From: CAVWDI01 sp963793095
GTDB lineage: Bacteria; Chloroflexota; Anaerolineae; Anaerolineales; UBA4823
Length of the DNA stretch: 64,000 nucleotides
NCBI GenBank assembly: GCA_963793095.1
Contig: CAWBYY010000004.1
Span: 124,001-188,000, forward strand
Reading direction: 5' to 3'
The notes below the pieces were generated by a model. It was not told the origin of the DNA. It ran no database searches and saw nothing but the letters and a program-made list of their open reading frames with translations. This document shows, piece after piece, positions 48,955 through 58,075 of this stretch. The translations under genes were made by a program, and so were the position numbers. Within the stretch, counting starts at the first letter, position 1. Each line of letters begins with the position of its first letter.

Positions 48955-49210
48955 TGAGAAGTGAGCCCTATGTTTTAGAAAAGATAATTCCACAACTGTC
49001 AGTTACGGCGATCTTGTTTTCCTTGTAGCTCCAAATAAGAAAAAGCACAAAATGTATGTGAAATGATATTGGGTTTATATTAGCCAGTACCAACTAAATT
49101 GAGCCCATCCGTCCGGATGGCTGCCCACACTTGCTACCTGATACTTTTAAGATCTAGAATTTTATATTGATTATTCCGGGAATATAATTTCAACAACCAT
49201 AAATTGATTA

Positions 49211-49846
49211 ATGGCAGATTATTTTTCTAATATCCCAGCAGCAAAGATAAGAACCATTCTCTTGGCATGGGAAAATAATGATTATCTATTATGCAAATTA
49301 GAAATTCCCAAACCGGAATTATCATCAACTCCGCATGAAGCGGCAGTTTTGATTCCATTGTATTTTTATAATGGTTTTTGGAATCTTCTATTCACTCGCA
49401 GAAACCAGGGATTGAACGATCACAGCGGTCAGGTTTCATTCCCTGGTGGCCGGTCTGATCCTGGTGATAAAGATAAGAATGCAACCGCACTGAGGGAAAC
49501 CTTTGAAGAAATTGGGATTGCTTTCAAAGACGTGGATGTACTGGGAAAACTTCCGGATATTCTTACCATTACAAATTTTAATGTAACACCGGTAGTTGGG
49601 GTAATACCCTGGCCTTACCCATTGAATATCGCAGAACATGAGGTCAGTCGCGTATTTTCTGTACCTCTCCAGTGGTTAGCCGATAAGAATAATTTTGTCA
49701 TCAAGGAGAAATACTATCCGGGAAAGGCTGATTCTGTATCAGTAATTTATTATCATGAATATGAAGGCGAAATATTATGGGGAGTCACTGCAAGAATTGT
49801 AGCTACCTTTATTGCAATATTGTCAATCGACTACAACCACAAATAA
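49211..49846 (+). CDS. Nudix hydrolase, CoA pyrophosphatase type (NudL-like)
   Basis: 211 residues. The Nudix box GGRSDPGDKDKNATALRETFEEIG is preceded by HSGQVSFP, the signature of the CoA/acyl-CoA diphosphatase subgroup (NudL, PCD1), giving 3',5'-ADP and phosphopantetheine. It would control CoA level, relevant in a cell running acetyl-CoA synthase. It is monocistronic and followed by a terminator hairpin. Confidence 0.85.
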   Translation: MADYFSNIPAAKIRTILLAWENNDYLLCKLEIPKPELSSTPHEAAVLIPLYFYNGFWNLLFTRRNQGLNDHSGQVSFPGGRSDPGDKDKNATALRETFEEIGIAFKDVDVLGKLPDILTITNFNVTPVVGVIPWPYPLNIAEHEVSRVFSVPLQWLADKNNFVIKEKYYPGKADSVSVIYYHEYEGEILWGVTARIVATFIAILSIDYNHK

Positions 49847-49873
49847 AGAAAGCCGATAAGTGATCGGCTTTCT
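49847..49873. terminator. Hairpin between convergent nudL-like and rplY genes
   Basis: Perfect 11-bp stem AGAAAGCCGAT (49847-49857) / ATCGGCTTTCT (49863-49873) with a 5-base loop, directly after the nudL-like stop. The flanks are A/T-rich on both sides (CTTTATTT on the minus strand), so it may end both transcripts. Confidence 0.7.
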
Positions 49874-49907
49874 ATAAATATTGTGATATCAAAATACTTT
49901 CAAGTTC

Positions 49908-50576
49908 TTATTCTTTTTCTTCGTCAGCGGTATCCGTTTCACCCTCCATCTCTTCATATTTACCTTTTTCAATTACTTCAGGTTCTTCTTCTGTTATCTC
50001 AACTTCTTCAATCTCTTCTTCCGCTGCTGGGGCAGTCACCACAATAACCATTTCGTCCAAATCAGACAATATAACAACTTCAGGGGGTACTTTTATATCC
50101 CTGACAAAAATCCCGTCGCCAATTTCTTCAAGAACTGAAATATCTACAACCACTCTTTCTGGCAAGTCTTTTGGCAAACATTCAACCTGAATTGCTTCCA
50201 ACCCGGTAACAAGGATTCCGTTCATATTCTTAGCTGCAGGGGCCTCACCTTGAATACTGATACGAACATCTGTCTTTAGTTTTTCTGTCATTGAGACTTC
50301 CAGAAAATCGATATGAAGAAGAGTTCCTGTAACCGGATGAAATTGCCTATCCCTTACCAACGTGGTATGCTTTTTCCCATCTACCGCCAGATTTATCAAT
50401 TGCGATGATGAGATCGAAGATAACAATTTCTGGGTTTCACGGATATTCAAAGTAATCGACATTGTTGAAAAGCCTCTTCCGTAAACCACTCCTGGAACCA
50501 TACCATCATTCCGTAATTCTTTCACTTTTTTTCCAGTTATATTTCTTGTACTGGCATTTAAAACGTTTTCTTCCAT
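49908..50576 (-). CDS. rplY: 50S ribosomal protein L25/CTC
   Basis: 222-residue long-form L25 (CTC type) that binds 5S rRNA. The N-terminal L25 domain has VPGVVYG and HTTLVRDRQFHPVTG...HIDF. The C-terminal TL5-type beta domain has RISIQGEAP and VECLPKDLPE. A Glu-rich tail of about 45 residues ends it. The start follows TAAAAGAAAA on the coding strand, with no strong Shine-Dalgarno. Confidence 0.93.
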   Translation of the reverse strand: MEENVLNASTRNITGKKVKELRNDGMVPGVVYGRGFSTMSITLNIRETQKLLSSISSSQLINLAVDGKKHTTLVRDRQFHPVTGTLLHIDFLEVSMTEKLKTDVRISIQGEAPAAKNMNGILVTGLEAIQVECLPKDLPERVVVDISVLEEIGDGIFVRDIKVPPEVVILSDLDEMVIVVTAPAAEEEIEEVEITEEEPEVIEKGKYEEMEGETDTADEEKE

Positions 50577-50663
50577 TTTCTTTTACCTTAACAATCGGTG
50601 TCGTTACTACTGGGTTGTTTTGTTGATTCACTCAATCTGATTTACAAATTATTTGTTATGCAA

Positions 50664-50689
50664 CAAAATGTCCCCACGAAATGGGGACA
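50664..50689 (-). terminator. Terminator after the iron alcohol dehydrogenase
   Basis: Perfect 8-bp stem TGTCCCCA (50669-50676) / TGGGGACA (50682-50689), loop of five. On the minus strand TTTTG follows. It lies 90 bases after the dehydrogenase stop. Confidence 0.7.
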
Positions 50690-50778
50690 AATCGTTACTC
50701 AAAACTAAATTTTAGCTGTGATCTTGAATTTCGTCAATAGTGTATCCCAGATCTTTTTGCAATCTTTTTGTACTGGGA

Positions 50779-51942
50779 TTACATCGCTTGATTTAGAATA
50801 CTCTCTAATTCAATATCCATTAACCGAATTGGATTGCCTTTCATACTGCTTGCATTTCTTGATTTTTTTAACAACTCCGGTATATTTTCTTCCTTGAATC
50901 CGTATTGGGACAATGAAGGAATCTTCATTAAATCAATTAATTTTATTATCCAATCGACACCTTCGTGGATACCTGCATTGTTATTATTTGTCAGTATTTG
51001 TGAAATCATTTTGTACCGACTTAAGACATCATTATTAGGTTCACGATTTTTAAGTGCTTCAATGTTCTTTGCCATAACAAATGGGAGTAATCTTGCACAA
51101 ACAGCACCGTGAGGTGCATGAAATACTCCTCCAAAAGGACCAGCAATTCCGTGAACAGCTCCGAGTCCAGCATTGGTTAAGGCTAGACCACCAAAAAGAC
51201 TTACAAGAGACATGTTTTTTCTACCTTCAATATCATTTCCATTATAATAAACTCTTTCCAGATATTGGGCTGCCCTTCTAATTCCGTCGAAACAAATTGA
51301 ATCTGTCAATGGATTAGCCTTGTTGGATACAAAAGGCTCAATCACTTGAGTAAGCGCATCCATTCCAGTATATGCAGTAACCTCTGCAGGCATGCTGAAT
51401 GTTAATTCTGGATCTATCAGGGCAATATCTGGGAACATTTTTTTATGTCGGAGACTTACTTTAACTGCATGATCTGGAGATTCCAACACCGCGTTTTTTG
51501 TTACTTCAGCTCCAGTGCCTGCAGTTGTTGGGATGGCTATGTAAGGAAGCGGATCCTGTGTGAGAGGTTTCCCATTACCGATTACCTCCAGATACTCAAA
51601 AACATCACTTCTATTGGTCAATAGTGCAGATATTGCTTTGCCACAATCTACTGCTGAGCCACCTCCAATTCCAATAACAAAATTTGTATCAAATTTTCTG
51701 GCTGCTTCAACTCCACTTCTTACGATTTGGATTGTAGGTTCGCGATCGATCATGAAAATTTGATGTTTGATTTTTTTATCTTCCAGAAGGTTTTGCAGGG
51801 TTTCATTTTTCTCGGTATTAGATCCGCTTACAATAAATGATCTGTTCCCAAATAAAGAAGCGTATTCACCTATATTATTTAATTTTCCATTGCCATATAT
51901 AATCTGCGTGGCAGTCGCGAATTCAAATCCCATATTTACCAT
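50779..51942 (-). CDS. Iron-containing (group III) alcohol dehydrogenase
   Basis: 387 residues. NAD-binding GIGGGSAVDCGKAI, the TTAGTGAEVTKNAV segment, and metal ligands in DALTQVIEPFVS, GAVHGIAG and HAPHGAVCA. The family uses Fe or Zn to oxidise alcohols or reduce aldehydes; maleylacetate reductase is a relative. Its first codons overlap the end of the upstream ABM gene by seven bases, so the two proteins probably work in one pathway. Confidence 0.9.
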   Translation of the reverse strand: MVNMGFEFATATQIIYGNGKLNNIGEYASLFGNRSFIVSGSNTEKNETLQNLLEDKKIKHQIFMIDREPTIQIVRSGVEAARKFDTNFVIGIGGGSAVDCGKAISALLTNRSDVFEYLEVIGNGKPLTQDPLPYIAIPTTAGTGAEVTKNAVLESPDHAVKVSLRHKKMFPDIALIDPELTFSMPAEVTAYTGMDALTQVIEPFVSNKANPLTDSICFDGIRRAAQYLERVYYNGNDIEGRKNMSLVSLFGGLALTNAGLGAVHGIAGPFGGVFHAPHGAVCARLLPFVMAKNIEALKNREPNNDVLSRYKMISQILTNNNNAGIHEGVDWIIKLIDLMKIPSLSQYGFKEENIPELLKKSRNASSMKGNPIRLMDIELESILNQAM

Positions 51943-52241
51943 TCTTCATCAGCAGGTGTAGTATTTTTGAATTTTACGCTTTTTCGTGGAATTTCCATCA
52001 TTTTTTCAACCGTATCGCACCATTTCTTATAATGCTCAGTTTGCTTATGTTTATAAGGATCATCAGGAGAACGATAAACCTCAATAAGCACAAACTTGGA
52101 TTGTTCGTCAATTTGTTGGATTAAATCAAATCTTGCGATACCAGGTTCATTTCGACTTTTTTCTGCGTTTTCATTTGTCACGATAATAAATTCATCGATC
52201 CATTGTGGTTTGACCTGAATATGCACGTGCACTATTAACAT
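51936..52241 (-). CDS. Antibiotic biosynthesis monooxygenase (ABM/LsrG-like) domain protein
   Basis: 101 residues in the dimeric ferredoxin-like ABM fold: VHVHIQVKPQWIDEFI, NEPGIARFDLIQQ, FVLIEVYRSPDDPYKHKQTEHYKKW. Relatives include LsrG, which modifies phospho-AI-2, and YgiN quinol monooxygenases. It is translationally coupled to the iron dehydrogenase downstream. The substrate is unknown. Confidence 0.85.
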   Translation of the reverse strand: MLIVHVHIQVKPQWIDEFIIVTNENAEKSRNEPGIARFDLIQQIDEQSKFVLIEVYRSPDDPYKHKQTEHYKKWCDTVEKMMEIPRKSVKFKNTTPADEEW

Positions 52242-52362
52242 AATATTCTCCTTTTACTTTAAAATATTTATTGGTAAAAATTTATTCCAGATATTTCTTA
52301 AAGTTTACCTAAAAACCCTTGAGAACTTTCCACTCATAAAATTGTCTTAATCATTCTCCGGA

Positions 52363-52391
52363 TTGACGGGGTCATTCAACTATGTTTATAC
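52363..52391 (+). promoter_or_regulatory. Sigma-70-type promoter for the phosphofructokinase gene
   Basis: TTGACG (52363-52368), exact 17-base spacer, TTATAC (52386-52391), 43 bases before the start codon. Confidence 0.65.
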
Positions 52392-52434
52392 TTGATCTGT
52401 TATAAATAATCCTCGAAAATCATGATAACAAGCA

Positions 52435-54666
52435 ATGGCAATAAAAGTAAATAGAAAAATAGGGATATTAACAAGCGGCGGAGATGCTCCTGGAATGAAT
52501 GCTGCCCTCCGTTCTGTTGTCCGTTCTGCGATTGACCTCGGCATTGAAGTTTATGCAATTTATGAGGGATATCAAGGAATGGTTGACGGTCAGGAATTCA
52601 TAAAGAAAATGAACTGGAATTCAGTAGGAGGGATCCTCCAAAAAGGCGGCACCATCATCGGATCCGCTCGGTGTGAGGAGTTCCGAACCCGGAAAGGTAG
52701 GCTCAAAGCTGCATTAAACCTTCTCAAAAATGATATTGATCGCCTGGTAATAATTGGGGGAGATGGGAGTCTGACAGGTGCAAATATTTTCCGGGATGAA
52801 TGGCCAAGCCTGATCGAAGAATTGGTTAAGAAAAATTTAATATCTAAAAGTAAAGCAGGTAAACATCCTGTATTGTATATCACCGGTCTGGTTGGATCTA
52901 TCGACAACGACATGTTCGGTACAGATATGACAATAGGAGCTGACACAGCTTTGCATCGGATAACTGAGGCGATCGATGCTATTAGCAGCACTGCTGCCAG
53001 TCACCAGAGAACTTTTGTGGTCAAAGTAATGGGCAGGAATTGTGGTTATCTGGCAATGATGAGTGCATTAGCGACAGGGGCAGATTGGGTATTGATTCCT
53101 GAATATCCTCCGGATGTAGAAAATTGGGGGGATGTGATGTGCGACCGCCTTATAGCTGGCCGGAAGGCTGGACGTAGAGATACAATTGTTGTGCTTGCTG
53201 AAGGCGCCCAGGATCGTGAGGGAAATCGGATTGGGAGTTCTGATGTCGCTAGGGTGCTGGAGGATAAACTGGAGGAAGAAGTACGTGTAACTGTTCTAGG
53301 TCACGTGCAGAGAGGCGGTTCACCAAGCGCATTCGATAGAAACCTTGGTACTTTGTTGGGGAATGCCGCGGTTGAGACCCTTCTTTCCGCTACACCTGAA
53401 AGTGAACCACAGATAATTGGAATCCGGGGAAACAAGGTTTCGAAATCGTCATTAATGCAGTGTGTAATTAAAACCCAACAGGTAGCTGAAGCAATTGAAA
53501 ATAAAGATTATGCCAAGGCGCTTGAGTTGAGAGGAACCAGTTTTATTGAATCATTTAATACCCTTAAAACAATTATTCGGGCTCTTCCGCATGAACCCAA
53601 GGGTGGTCAAAAACAACACAGGCTAGCAATTATCCACTCAGGCGCTCCATCACCGGGAATGAATGCCTCAGTCCGAGCAGCTGTTCGAATTGGATTGGAC
53701 AGAGGACATACAATGTTGGGTATTGAAAAAGGTTTTCCGGGTTTTGTAAAAGGCGACATTAAAGAATTAAACTGGATGTCCGTTCATGATTGGGTAGCAA
53801 AAGGCGGAGCCGAACTTGGAACAAACCGAATAGTGCCCGATTCATCAGACTGGTATGCGATCGCCAAGGCGATTGAAGAATACGATATTGATGGAATTCT
53901 ATTTATCGGAGGGTGGCCTGCATATGAAAACGCCTATCGCCTGACGAGAAAAAGGAAGGATTACCCGGCATTTAATATACCTTTTGTACTGCTTCCAGCT
54001 TCAATAAATAACAATCTACCAGGATCGGATTTAAGCATTGGTGCAGATACCGCCCTTAATAATATTGTTGAGGCGGTTGATAAAATTAAAGATTCCGCAG
54101 TTGCTCTTCGTCGCTGTTTTGTAGTTGAAGTGATGGGTAGAAATTGCGGCTATCTTGCATTGATGAGCGGATTGGCCAACGGGGCAGAAAGAGTCTATTT
54201 ACATGAAGAAGGTGTAACTCTAAGCGACTTACAGCAGGATGTTAATAACCTTTCTCAAGGATTTAAAGCAGGAAAGAGACTTGGTTTAATGATAAGAAAC
54301 GAACATGCAAATGAAGTGTACACCACTGGTTTCATGTGTGCACTATTTGAAGAAGAAGGAAAGGATTCATTTGATGTTCGCCAGTCGATTTTAGGACATT
54401 TACAGCAGGGTGGGATGCCGTCTCCTTTTGATCGCATCCAGGCCGCAAGGCTAGCTGCCCGCTCCATTGATTATCTCATCGAACAGGTTGATCAATCACA
54501 GAAGCACAGCGCATTTATTGGATTGCAGGGCAGCGAAATCAAATTTCATGACCTCGATGATTTTGAACGTATGGTGGATATTGATAATCAAAGGCCTATC
54601 AACCAGTGGTGGATGGAACTGCGCCAGCTAGCAAGAGTTATGTCTCAACCAGAACCTGATATTTAA
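52435..54666 (+). CDS. Tandem 6-phosphofructokinase with degenerate second half
   Basis: 743 residues made of two PFK domains, like eukaryotic PFK. The first half (about 1-375) is complete: GGDAPGMNA (15-23), GGDGS (108-112; Gly as in ATP-using enzymes), SIDND with catalytic Asp157 and MGRNCGY (199-205). The second half (from about 395) repeats SPGMNASVRAAV, LSIGADTA and MGRNCGYLA, but has GGWPAYE where GGDGS is expected and SINNN where the catalytic Asp should be. So it probably has no activity and may serve as an allosteric or structural half. It has its own promoter. Confidence 0.92.
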   Translation: MAIKVNRKIGILTSGGDAPGMNAALRSVVRSAIDLGIEVYAIYEGYQGMVDGQEFIKKMNWNSVGGILQKGGTIIGSARCEEFRTRKGRLKAALNLLKNDIDRLVIIGGDGSLTGANIFRDEWPSLIEELVKKNLISKSKAGKHPVLYITGLVGSIDNDMFGTDMTIGADTALHRITEAIDAISSTAASHQRTFVVKVMGRNCGYLAMMSALATGADWVLIPEYPPDVENWGDVMCDRLIAGRKAGRRDTIVVLAEGAQDREGNRIGSSDVARVLEDKLEEEVRVTVLGHVQRGGSPSAFDRNLGTLLGNAAVETLLSATPESEPQIIGIRGNKVSKSSLMQCVIKTQQVAEAIENKDYAKALELRGTSFIESFNTLKTIIRALPHEPKGGQKQHRLAIIHSGAPSPGMNASVRAAVRIGLDRGHTMLGIEKGFPGFVKGDIKELNWMSVHDWVAKGGAELGTNRIVPDSSDWYAIAKAIEEYDIDGILFIGGWPAYENAYRLTRKRKDYPAFNIPFVLLPASINNNLPGSDLSIGADTALNNIVEAVDKIKDSAVALRRCFVVEVMGRNCGYLALMSGLANGAERVYLHEEGVTLSDLQQDVNNLSQGFKAGKRLGLMIRNEHANEVYTTGFMCALFEEEGKDSFDVRQSILGHLQQGGMPSPFDRIQAARLAARSIDYLIEQVDQSQKHSAFIGLQGSEIKFHDLDDFERMVDIDNQRPINQWWMELRQLARVMSQPEPDI

Positions 54667-54701
54667 ATAAACAATAAAATCTATTTTTTTCAGGAACTAT
54701 C

Positions 54702-55610
54702 TTGAACGAGCCAGGAAATATAAAGGTTTATAAAAAACAGGTACAGCAATCAATACCGGTCCAGGATTCAAAAAAACCGAAAAAAGGATCAGTTTCCTGC
54801 TGCGGTTGTATTGCCCCTCTTTCAATTATATTGATTTCAATATCGTGTTTATTTCTCTATTTTTTGTTCCCAGTGAGGACAAATATCCTGCTACTTGGTT
54901 TGGATTATGCCGAGCAAGGAAGTACAATCAGTCGCACAGACACAATAATCCTTACCACAATAAAACCATTTGAAAATTATACCGGCATGCTTTCTATACC
55001 GCGTGATCTCTGGGTAAATATTCCTGGAATCGGCGAAAATCGCATAAATACGGCTCATTTTTATGCTGAACTAAATCTTAAGAACAGTGGCCCAAAAGCA
55101 GTTATGGATACGGTTCAAATAAATTTTGGAGTAAAACCTGATTATTTTGTAAGAATAAGTTTTGATGGCTTTCGTAAAATTGTAAATGCGTTGGGTGGAT
55201 TAGATGTTCGACTAGATAAGCCAATGGCAGGATATCCGCCTGGTCAACATCATCTCACTGGAAATAAAGCGCTTGCATTTGTTAGGGATCGACAAAATTC
55301 TGATGATTTTTTTAGAATGGAAAACGGCCAATTTTTACTTAAACAATTGTTGGTTGAAATGGTTTCACCTCAGAATTGGATAAATTTGCCTTCAATCATT
55401 TTGGCAGCAAACGATTCTCTTGATACAGATATGCCCTTCTGGCTCTGGCCAAGGGTTCTTTTTGCTTTTCTGCGAACCGGTTTTGATGGTATTGACAGCA
55501 GGACAATAAATCGCGATATGGTTTCTCCATACGTCACTGAACAGGGAGCATATGTTTTAATACCTGTTTGGGAGAAAATATATCCGGTGATAATTGAAAT
55601 GTTCAAGTAA
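54702..55610 (+). CDS. LytR-CpsA-Psr (LCP) family protein
   Basis: 302 residues starting at TTG. A cytoplasmic Lys-rich segment with a CCGC cluster, one membrane helix (about 37-57), then the LCP domain: NILLLGLD, SRTDTIILTTI, SIPRDLWV, GGLDVRLDKPM and FVRDRQNSDDFFRMENGQ. LCP enzymes transfer lipid-linked glycopolymers to the cell wall or other acceptors. It fits a cell-envelope role alongside the PBP and the phosphohexomutases. Confidence 0.88.
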   Translation: MNEPGNIKVYKKQVQQSIPVQDSKKPKKGSVSCCGCIAPLSIILISISCLFLYFLFPVRTNILLLGLDYAEQGSTISRTDTIILTTIKPFENYTGMLSIPRDLWVNIPGIGENRINTAHFYAELNLKNSGPKAVMDTVQINFGVKPDYFVRISFDGFRKIVNALGGLDVRLDKPMAGYPPGQHHLTGNKALAFVRDRQNSDDFFRMENGQFLLKQLLVEMVSPQNWINLPSIILAANDSLDTDMPFWLWPRVLFAFLRTGFDGIDSRTINRDMVSPYVTEQGAYVLIPVWEKIYPVIIEMFK

Positions 55611-55648
55611 TATGTATATGGCTATGCGCAGTATTATGGTTAATTAAT

Positions 55649-56107
55649 ATGGGTATTAAAGTCGTAGCTACAAATCGTAAAGCCAGTCATAATTTCTTTA
55701 TACTTGACCGTTTTGAAGCTGGTATTGTACTGCTAGGCACAGAAATTAAATCGGTGCGTGCACGCCAGGTTAGTATTGCGGAAGCTTACGTTCGGATTGA
55801 GAATAGTGAAGCCTGGTTAATGGACGCCCATATTGCTCCATATCAACAGGCAGGGTTTTTCAATCACGAGCCTGCTAGGCCTCGAAAGCTTTTACTTCAT
55901 AAAAAAGAGATTTCCCGCCTGTCGGAAAATGTATCTAAAAAAGGAGTTACAATCATCCCCCTGCAAATGTACTTAAAAAATGGATTGGCAAAAATAGAAA
56001 TTGCGGTCGCTCGTGGTAAAAAATTATATGATAAACGCCAATCTATTAAAAAACGTGATATTCAAAGGGAAATAGACCGAGAATTCGTCCAGAAAAAGTT
56101 ATCTTAA
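55649..56107 (+). CDS. smpB: SsrA-binding protein SmpB
   Basis: 152 residues. Binds tmRNA in trans-translation. Conserved are NRKASHNFFILDRFEAGIVL.GTEIKS, the AYV.I...EAWL block, PRKLLLHKKEI and the C-terminal basic tail KLYDKRQSIKKRDIQREIDRE. No tmRNA gene was seen nearby, though ssrA often lies next to smpB. Confidence 0.95.
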   Translation: MGIKVVATNRKASHNFFILDRFEAGIVLLGTEIKSVRARQVSIAEAYVRIENSEAWLMDAHIAPYQQAGFFNHEPARPRKLLLHKKEISRLSENVSKKGVTIIPLQMYLKNGLAKIEIAVARGKKLYDKRQSIKKRDIQREIDREFVQKKLS

Positions 56108-56204
56108 TCTCCTTGTTAAGTGTTTATATATTGACTATAATGGGTTATTCTGATAACATTTATCGAATTACTTTTAATAAATTTAATTGATGAAGGAAAA
56201 AAAT

Positions 56205-56612
56205 ATGCTTGTTGAACAGACACAGAACGAAACAACCACCGAGTTTATAACTCTAACGCCCACTGCTGTCCAAGCTGTGAGAGATCTCATGGAACAGCGC
56301 AATTTAGAAGATTACGCCCTTAGGATTTATATCTCTGGAGGGGGTTGTTCTGGATTTCAATATGGGATGGCGCTGGATAATAATTTTCGCGAAAGTGATC
56401 TGACAAGCGAATTTGATGGAGTAAAGGTGCTGGTGGACGAGGTTTCTATAAATTACCTGCGCGGGGCTACTGTTGATTATGTAAACGATGTGATGTCAAG
56501 CGGATTCAAAATTGAAAATCCAAATGCTCTTGCCTCCTGTGGATGCGGCAATTCTTTCAGGACAAGTGAAGATCCAAATCCTTCAGATTCTGCTGGCGGT
56601 TGTCATTGTTAA
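56205..56612 (+). CDS. A-type iron-sulfur carrier (IscA/ErpA/HesB family) with extra C-terminal CxC
   Basis: Fe-S cluster carrier. From the ATG at 56205, chosen because AAGGA (56193-56197) lies seven bases ahead, it is 135 residues. The three canonical cysteines are Cys48 in GGGCSGFQY and Cys112/Cys114 in SCGCGNSF. After the usual end there is a Pro/Ser linker and a terminal GGCHC (Cys133, Cys135), not usual for the family. The client could be any of the many Fe-S enzymes encoded here. It ends in a bidirectional terminator. Confidence 0.9.
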   Translation: MLVEQTQNETTTEFITLTPTAVQAVRDLMEQRNLEDYALRIYISGGGCSGFQYGMALDNNFRESDLTSEFDGVKVLVDEVSINYLRGATVDYVNDVMSSGFKIENPNALASCGCGNSFRTSEDPNPSDSAGGCHC

Positions 56613-56640
56613 TTTTGCTAAATTTATTTATTAGAAAATA

Positions 56641-56679
56641 AAAAAAGGTCTGGGCATGATGAACTCCGGACCTTTTTTT
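56641..56679. terminator. Bidirectional terminator
   Basis: Long stem with AAAAAAGGTC at 56641-56650 paired to GACCTTTTTT at 56669-56678, extended by GG/CC. The A- and T-runs serve both strands. It lies between the IscA-type gene and the SH3 gene, whose stop codon overlaps its end. Confidence 0.85.
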
Positions 56680-57313
56680 ATCGACTGCCCAGAAATGAAA
56701 TTAGGGTTCCAAATAAACCTACAACTGCCAGACCGATGATAACCAGTCCCATTGGAATACCGGCTGGTGTGTTTGAAGTTTCTTGCACCTCATAGGTTGG
56801 TAGCGTTACAGGCGCTGGAGCAGTATATGTTGGCAAACGTGTTGGAACAATATCAATCTCAAACTGGGCTACCAGGGTTGGGTCAATCGTTGGAGTGATA
56901 TTAGGCGTCGGAGTTGGTGGTGGTTCAACAACAGGCAATGTACCACGTATGTCAACAAGGTCAGACCAAATCCACCCTATCCCACCTGGTACTCCGGGGT
57001 AAGAAATCTGAACCCAATCTCCACCTGAAGAGCGACCAAGGGCTGGCACCTGTTGACCTACTACCAGTACTCCGATGATTTCATATCCAATTGTTGATGG
57101 ACCTGCCCTTACATTTGCAAACCCCTGTTCATTTGCTAGAACAACGGCAGTCGCGCCTGCTGGAGTACCAGTTACAGTTGGTACAGCGCCGGTTGGTAAC
57201 TGCATATTGTTTTTTGCATCCGCTGATGAAACCTCAGAATACAATAGGGTTGCAACGAAAAACAATAGTAATATAGGGATAATCGTTAGTCGGGTTACTC
57301 TAATGAAAATCAT
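56678..57313 (-). CDS. Secreted SH3-like domain protein with C-terminal membrane anchor
   Basis: 211 residues. An N-terminal signal/anchor segment is followed by a bacterial SH3 domain (about 55-125: FANVRAGPSTIGYEIIGVL, GDWVQISYPG, GWIWSDLVDI), a Pro/Thr-rich linker and a C-terminal hydrophobic helix (about 188-208). SH3b domains bind peptidoglycan or other envelope polymers. Its terminator is shared with the convergent IscA-type gene. Confidence 0.8.
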   Translation of the reverse strand: MIFIRVTRLTIIPILLLFFVATLLYSEVSSADAKNNMQLPTGAVPTVTGTPAGATAVVLANEQGFANVRAGPSTIGYEIIGVLVVGQQVPALGRSSGGDWVQISYPGVPGGIGWIWSDLVDIRGTLPVVEPPPTPTPNITPTIDPTLVAQFEIDIVPTRLPTYTAPAPVTLPTYEVQETSNTPAGIPMGLVIIGLAVVGLFGTLISFLGSR

Positions 57314-57422
57314 GTTTATCTTCCACTGCTCATCTCAATACGATGGGTTATTATAATCAATCCACAGGCAAATTGGTCTGATCATCTTTCAGTGTGTAAT
57401 ATGCATTTGAAGGTAGAAAATC

Positions 57423-58019
57423 TTGATTGATTATAATTTTCAAAGAAATTTTCATGGCGCAATTACCCCGCAGGATATTGCCCAGGCTTTAATTGGAAAA
57501 TTTAATCAGAGCAATATTAAAGCTCAGCAATTTGGCAAAGGTAAACAGATTTTCGTCCAAATCGCTTCAAAAGAACGTCCGAGATCTGGTGGCACTACCT
57601 CGATCAGCGTTTCTATCAGGGAAATTGAAGATGGAGTTGCCGTAAAGATAGGCAAACAATCCTGGCTAGGCGTAGCCGCATCTCTGGGACAGACAGCCCT
57701 GTATGCATGGAAAAATCCCTGGAGAATAATTGAAAGGTTGGATGATATCGCTCAAGACCTTGAATATCTGCAGCTTACCGACCAGATTTGGGATACTATT
57801 AATACAACAGCTAAATCGATGAAAGCTACATATGAATTGTCTGAACGTTTAAGAAGATTAACCTGTGATTTTTGTGAAACAGCGAATCCGGTTGGTGAAC
57901 CAAATTGTATTGCTTGCGGCGCTCCACTTGGAAGTAAACAACCCTTTACCTGCCAGAATTGTGGTTTTCCCCTGAACAAGAATGATATTGATTGCCCAAA
58001 CTGTGGAATAAAAATCTAG
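57423..58019 (+). CDS. Double zinc-ribbon protein of unknown function
   Basis: 198 residues starting at TTG. An N-terminal alpha/beta region (1-75) and a Gly/Ala-rich helix (about 80-95) are followed by a helical stretch and, from about 145, two CxxC zinc ribbons: CDFCETANPVGEPNCIACGAP and CQNCGFPLNKNDIDCPNCG. It is soluble apart from one weakly hydrophobic stretch. Such ribbons often mediate protein or nucleic-acid contacts. I do not recognise the N-terminal domain. Confidence 0.7.
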   Translation: MIDYNFQRNFHGAITPQDIAQALIGKFNQSNIKAQQFGKGKQIFVQIASKERPRSGGTTSISVSIREIEDGVAVKIGKQSWLGVAASLGQTALYAWKNPWRIIERLDDIAQDLEYLQLTDQIWDTINTTAKSMKATYELSERLRRLTCDFCETANPVGEPNCIACGAPLGSKQPFTCQNCGFPLNKNDIDCPNCGIKI

Positions 58020-58075
58020 CCAGGAAACTGGGGGATAATTGTTTACAAATCGCATCTAATTTTAATAAACTCGTA

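Noticed and set aside
55611..56190. tmRNA gene next to smpB
   Set aside because: The gaps around smpB are too short and show no tRNA-like ends.
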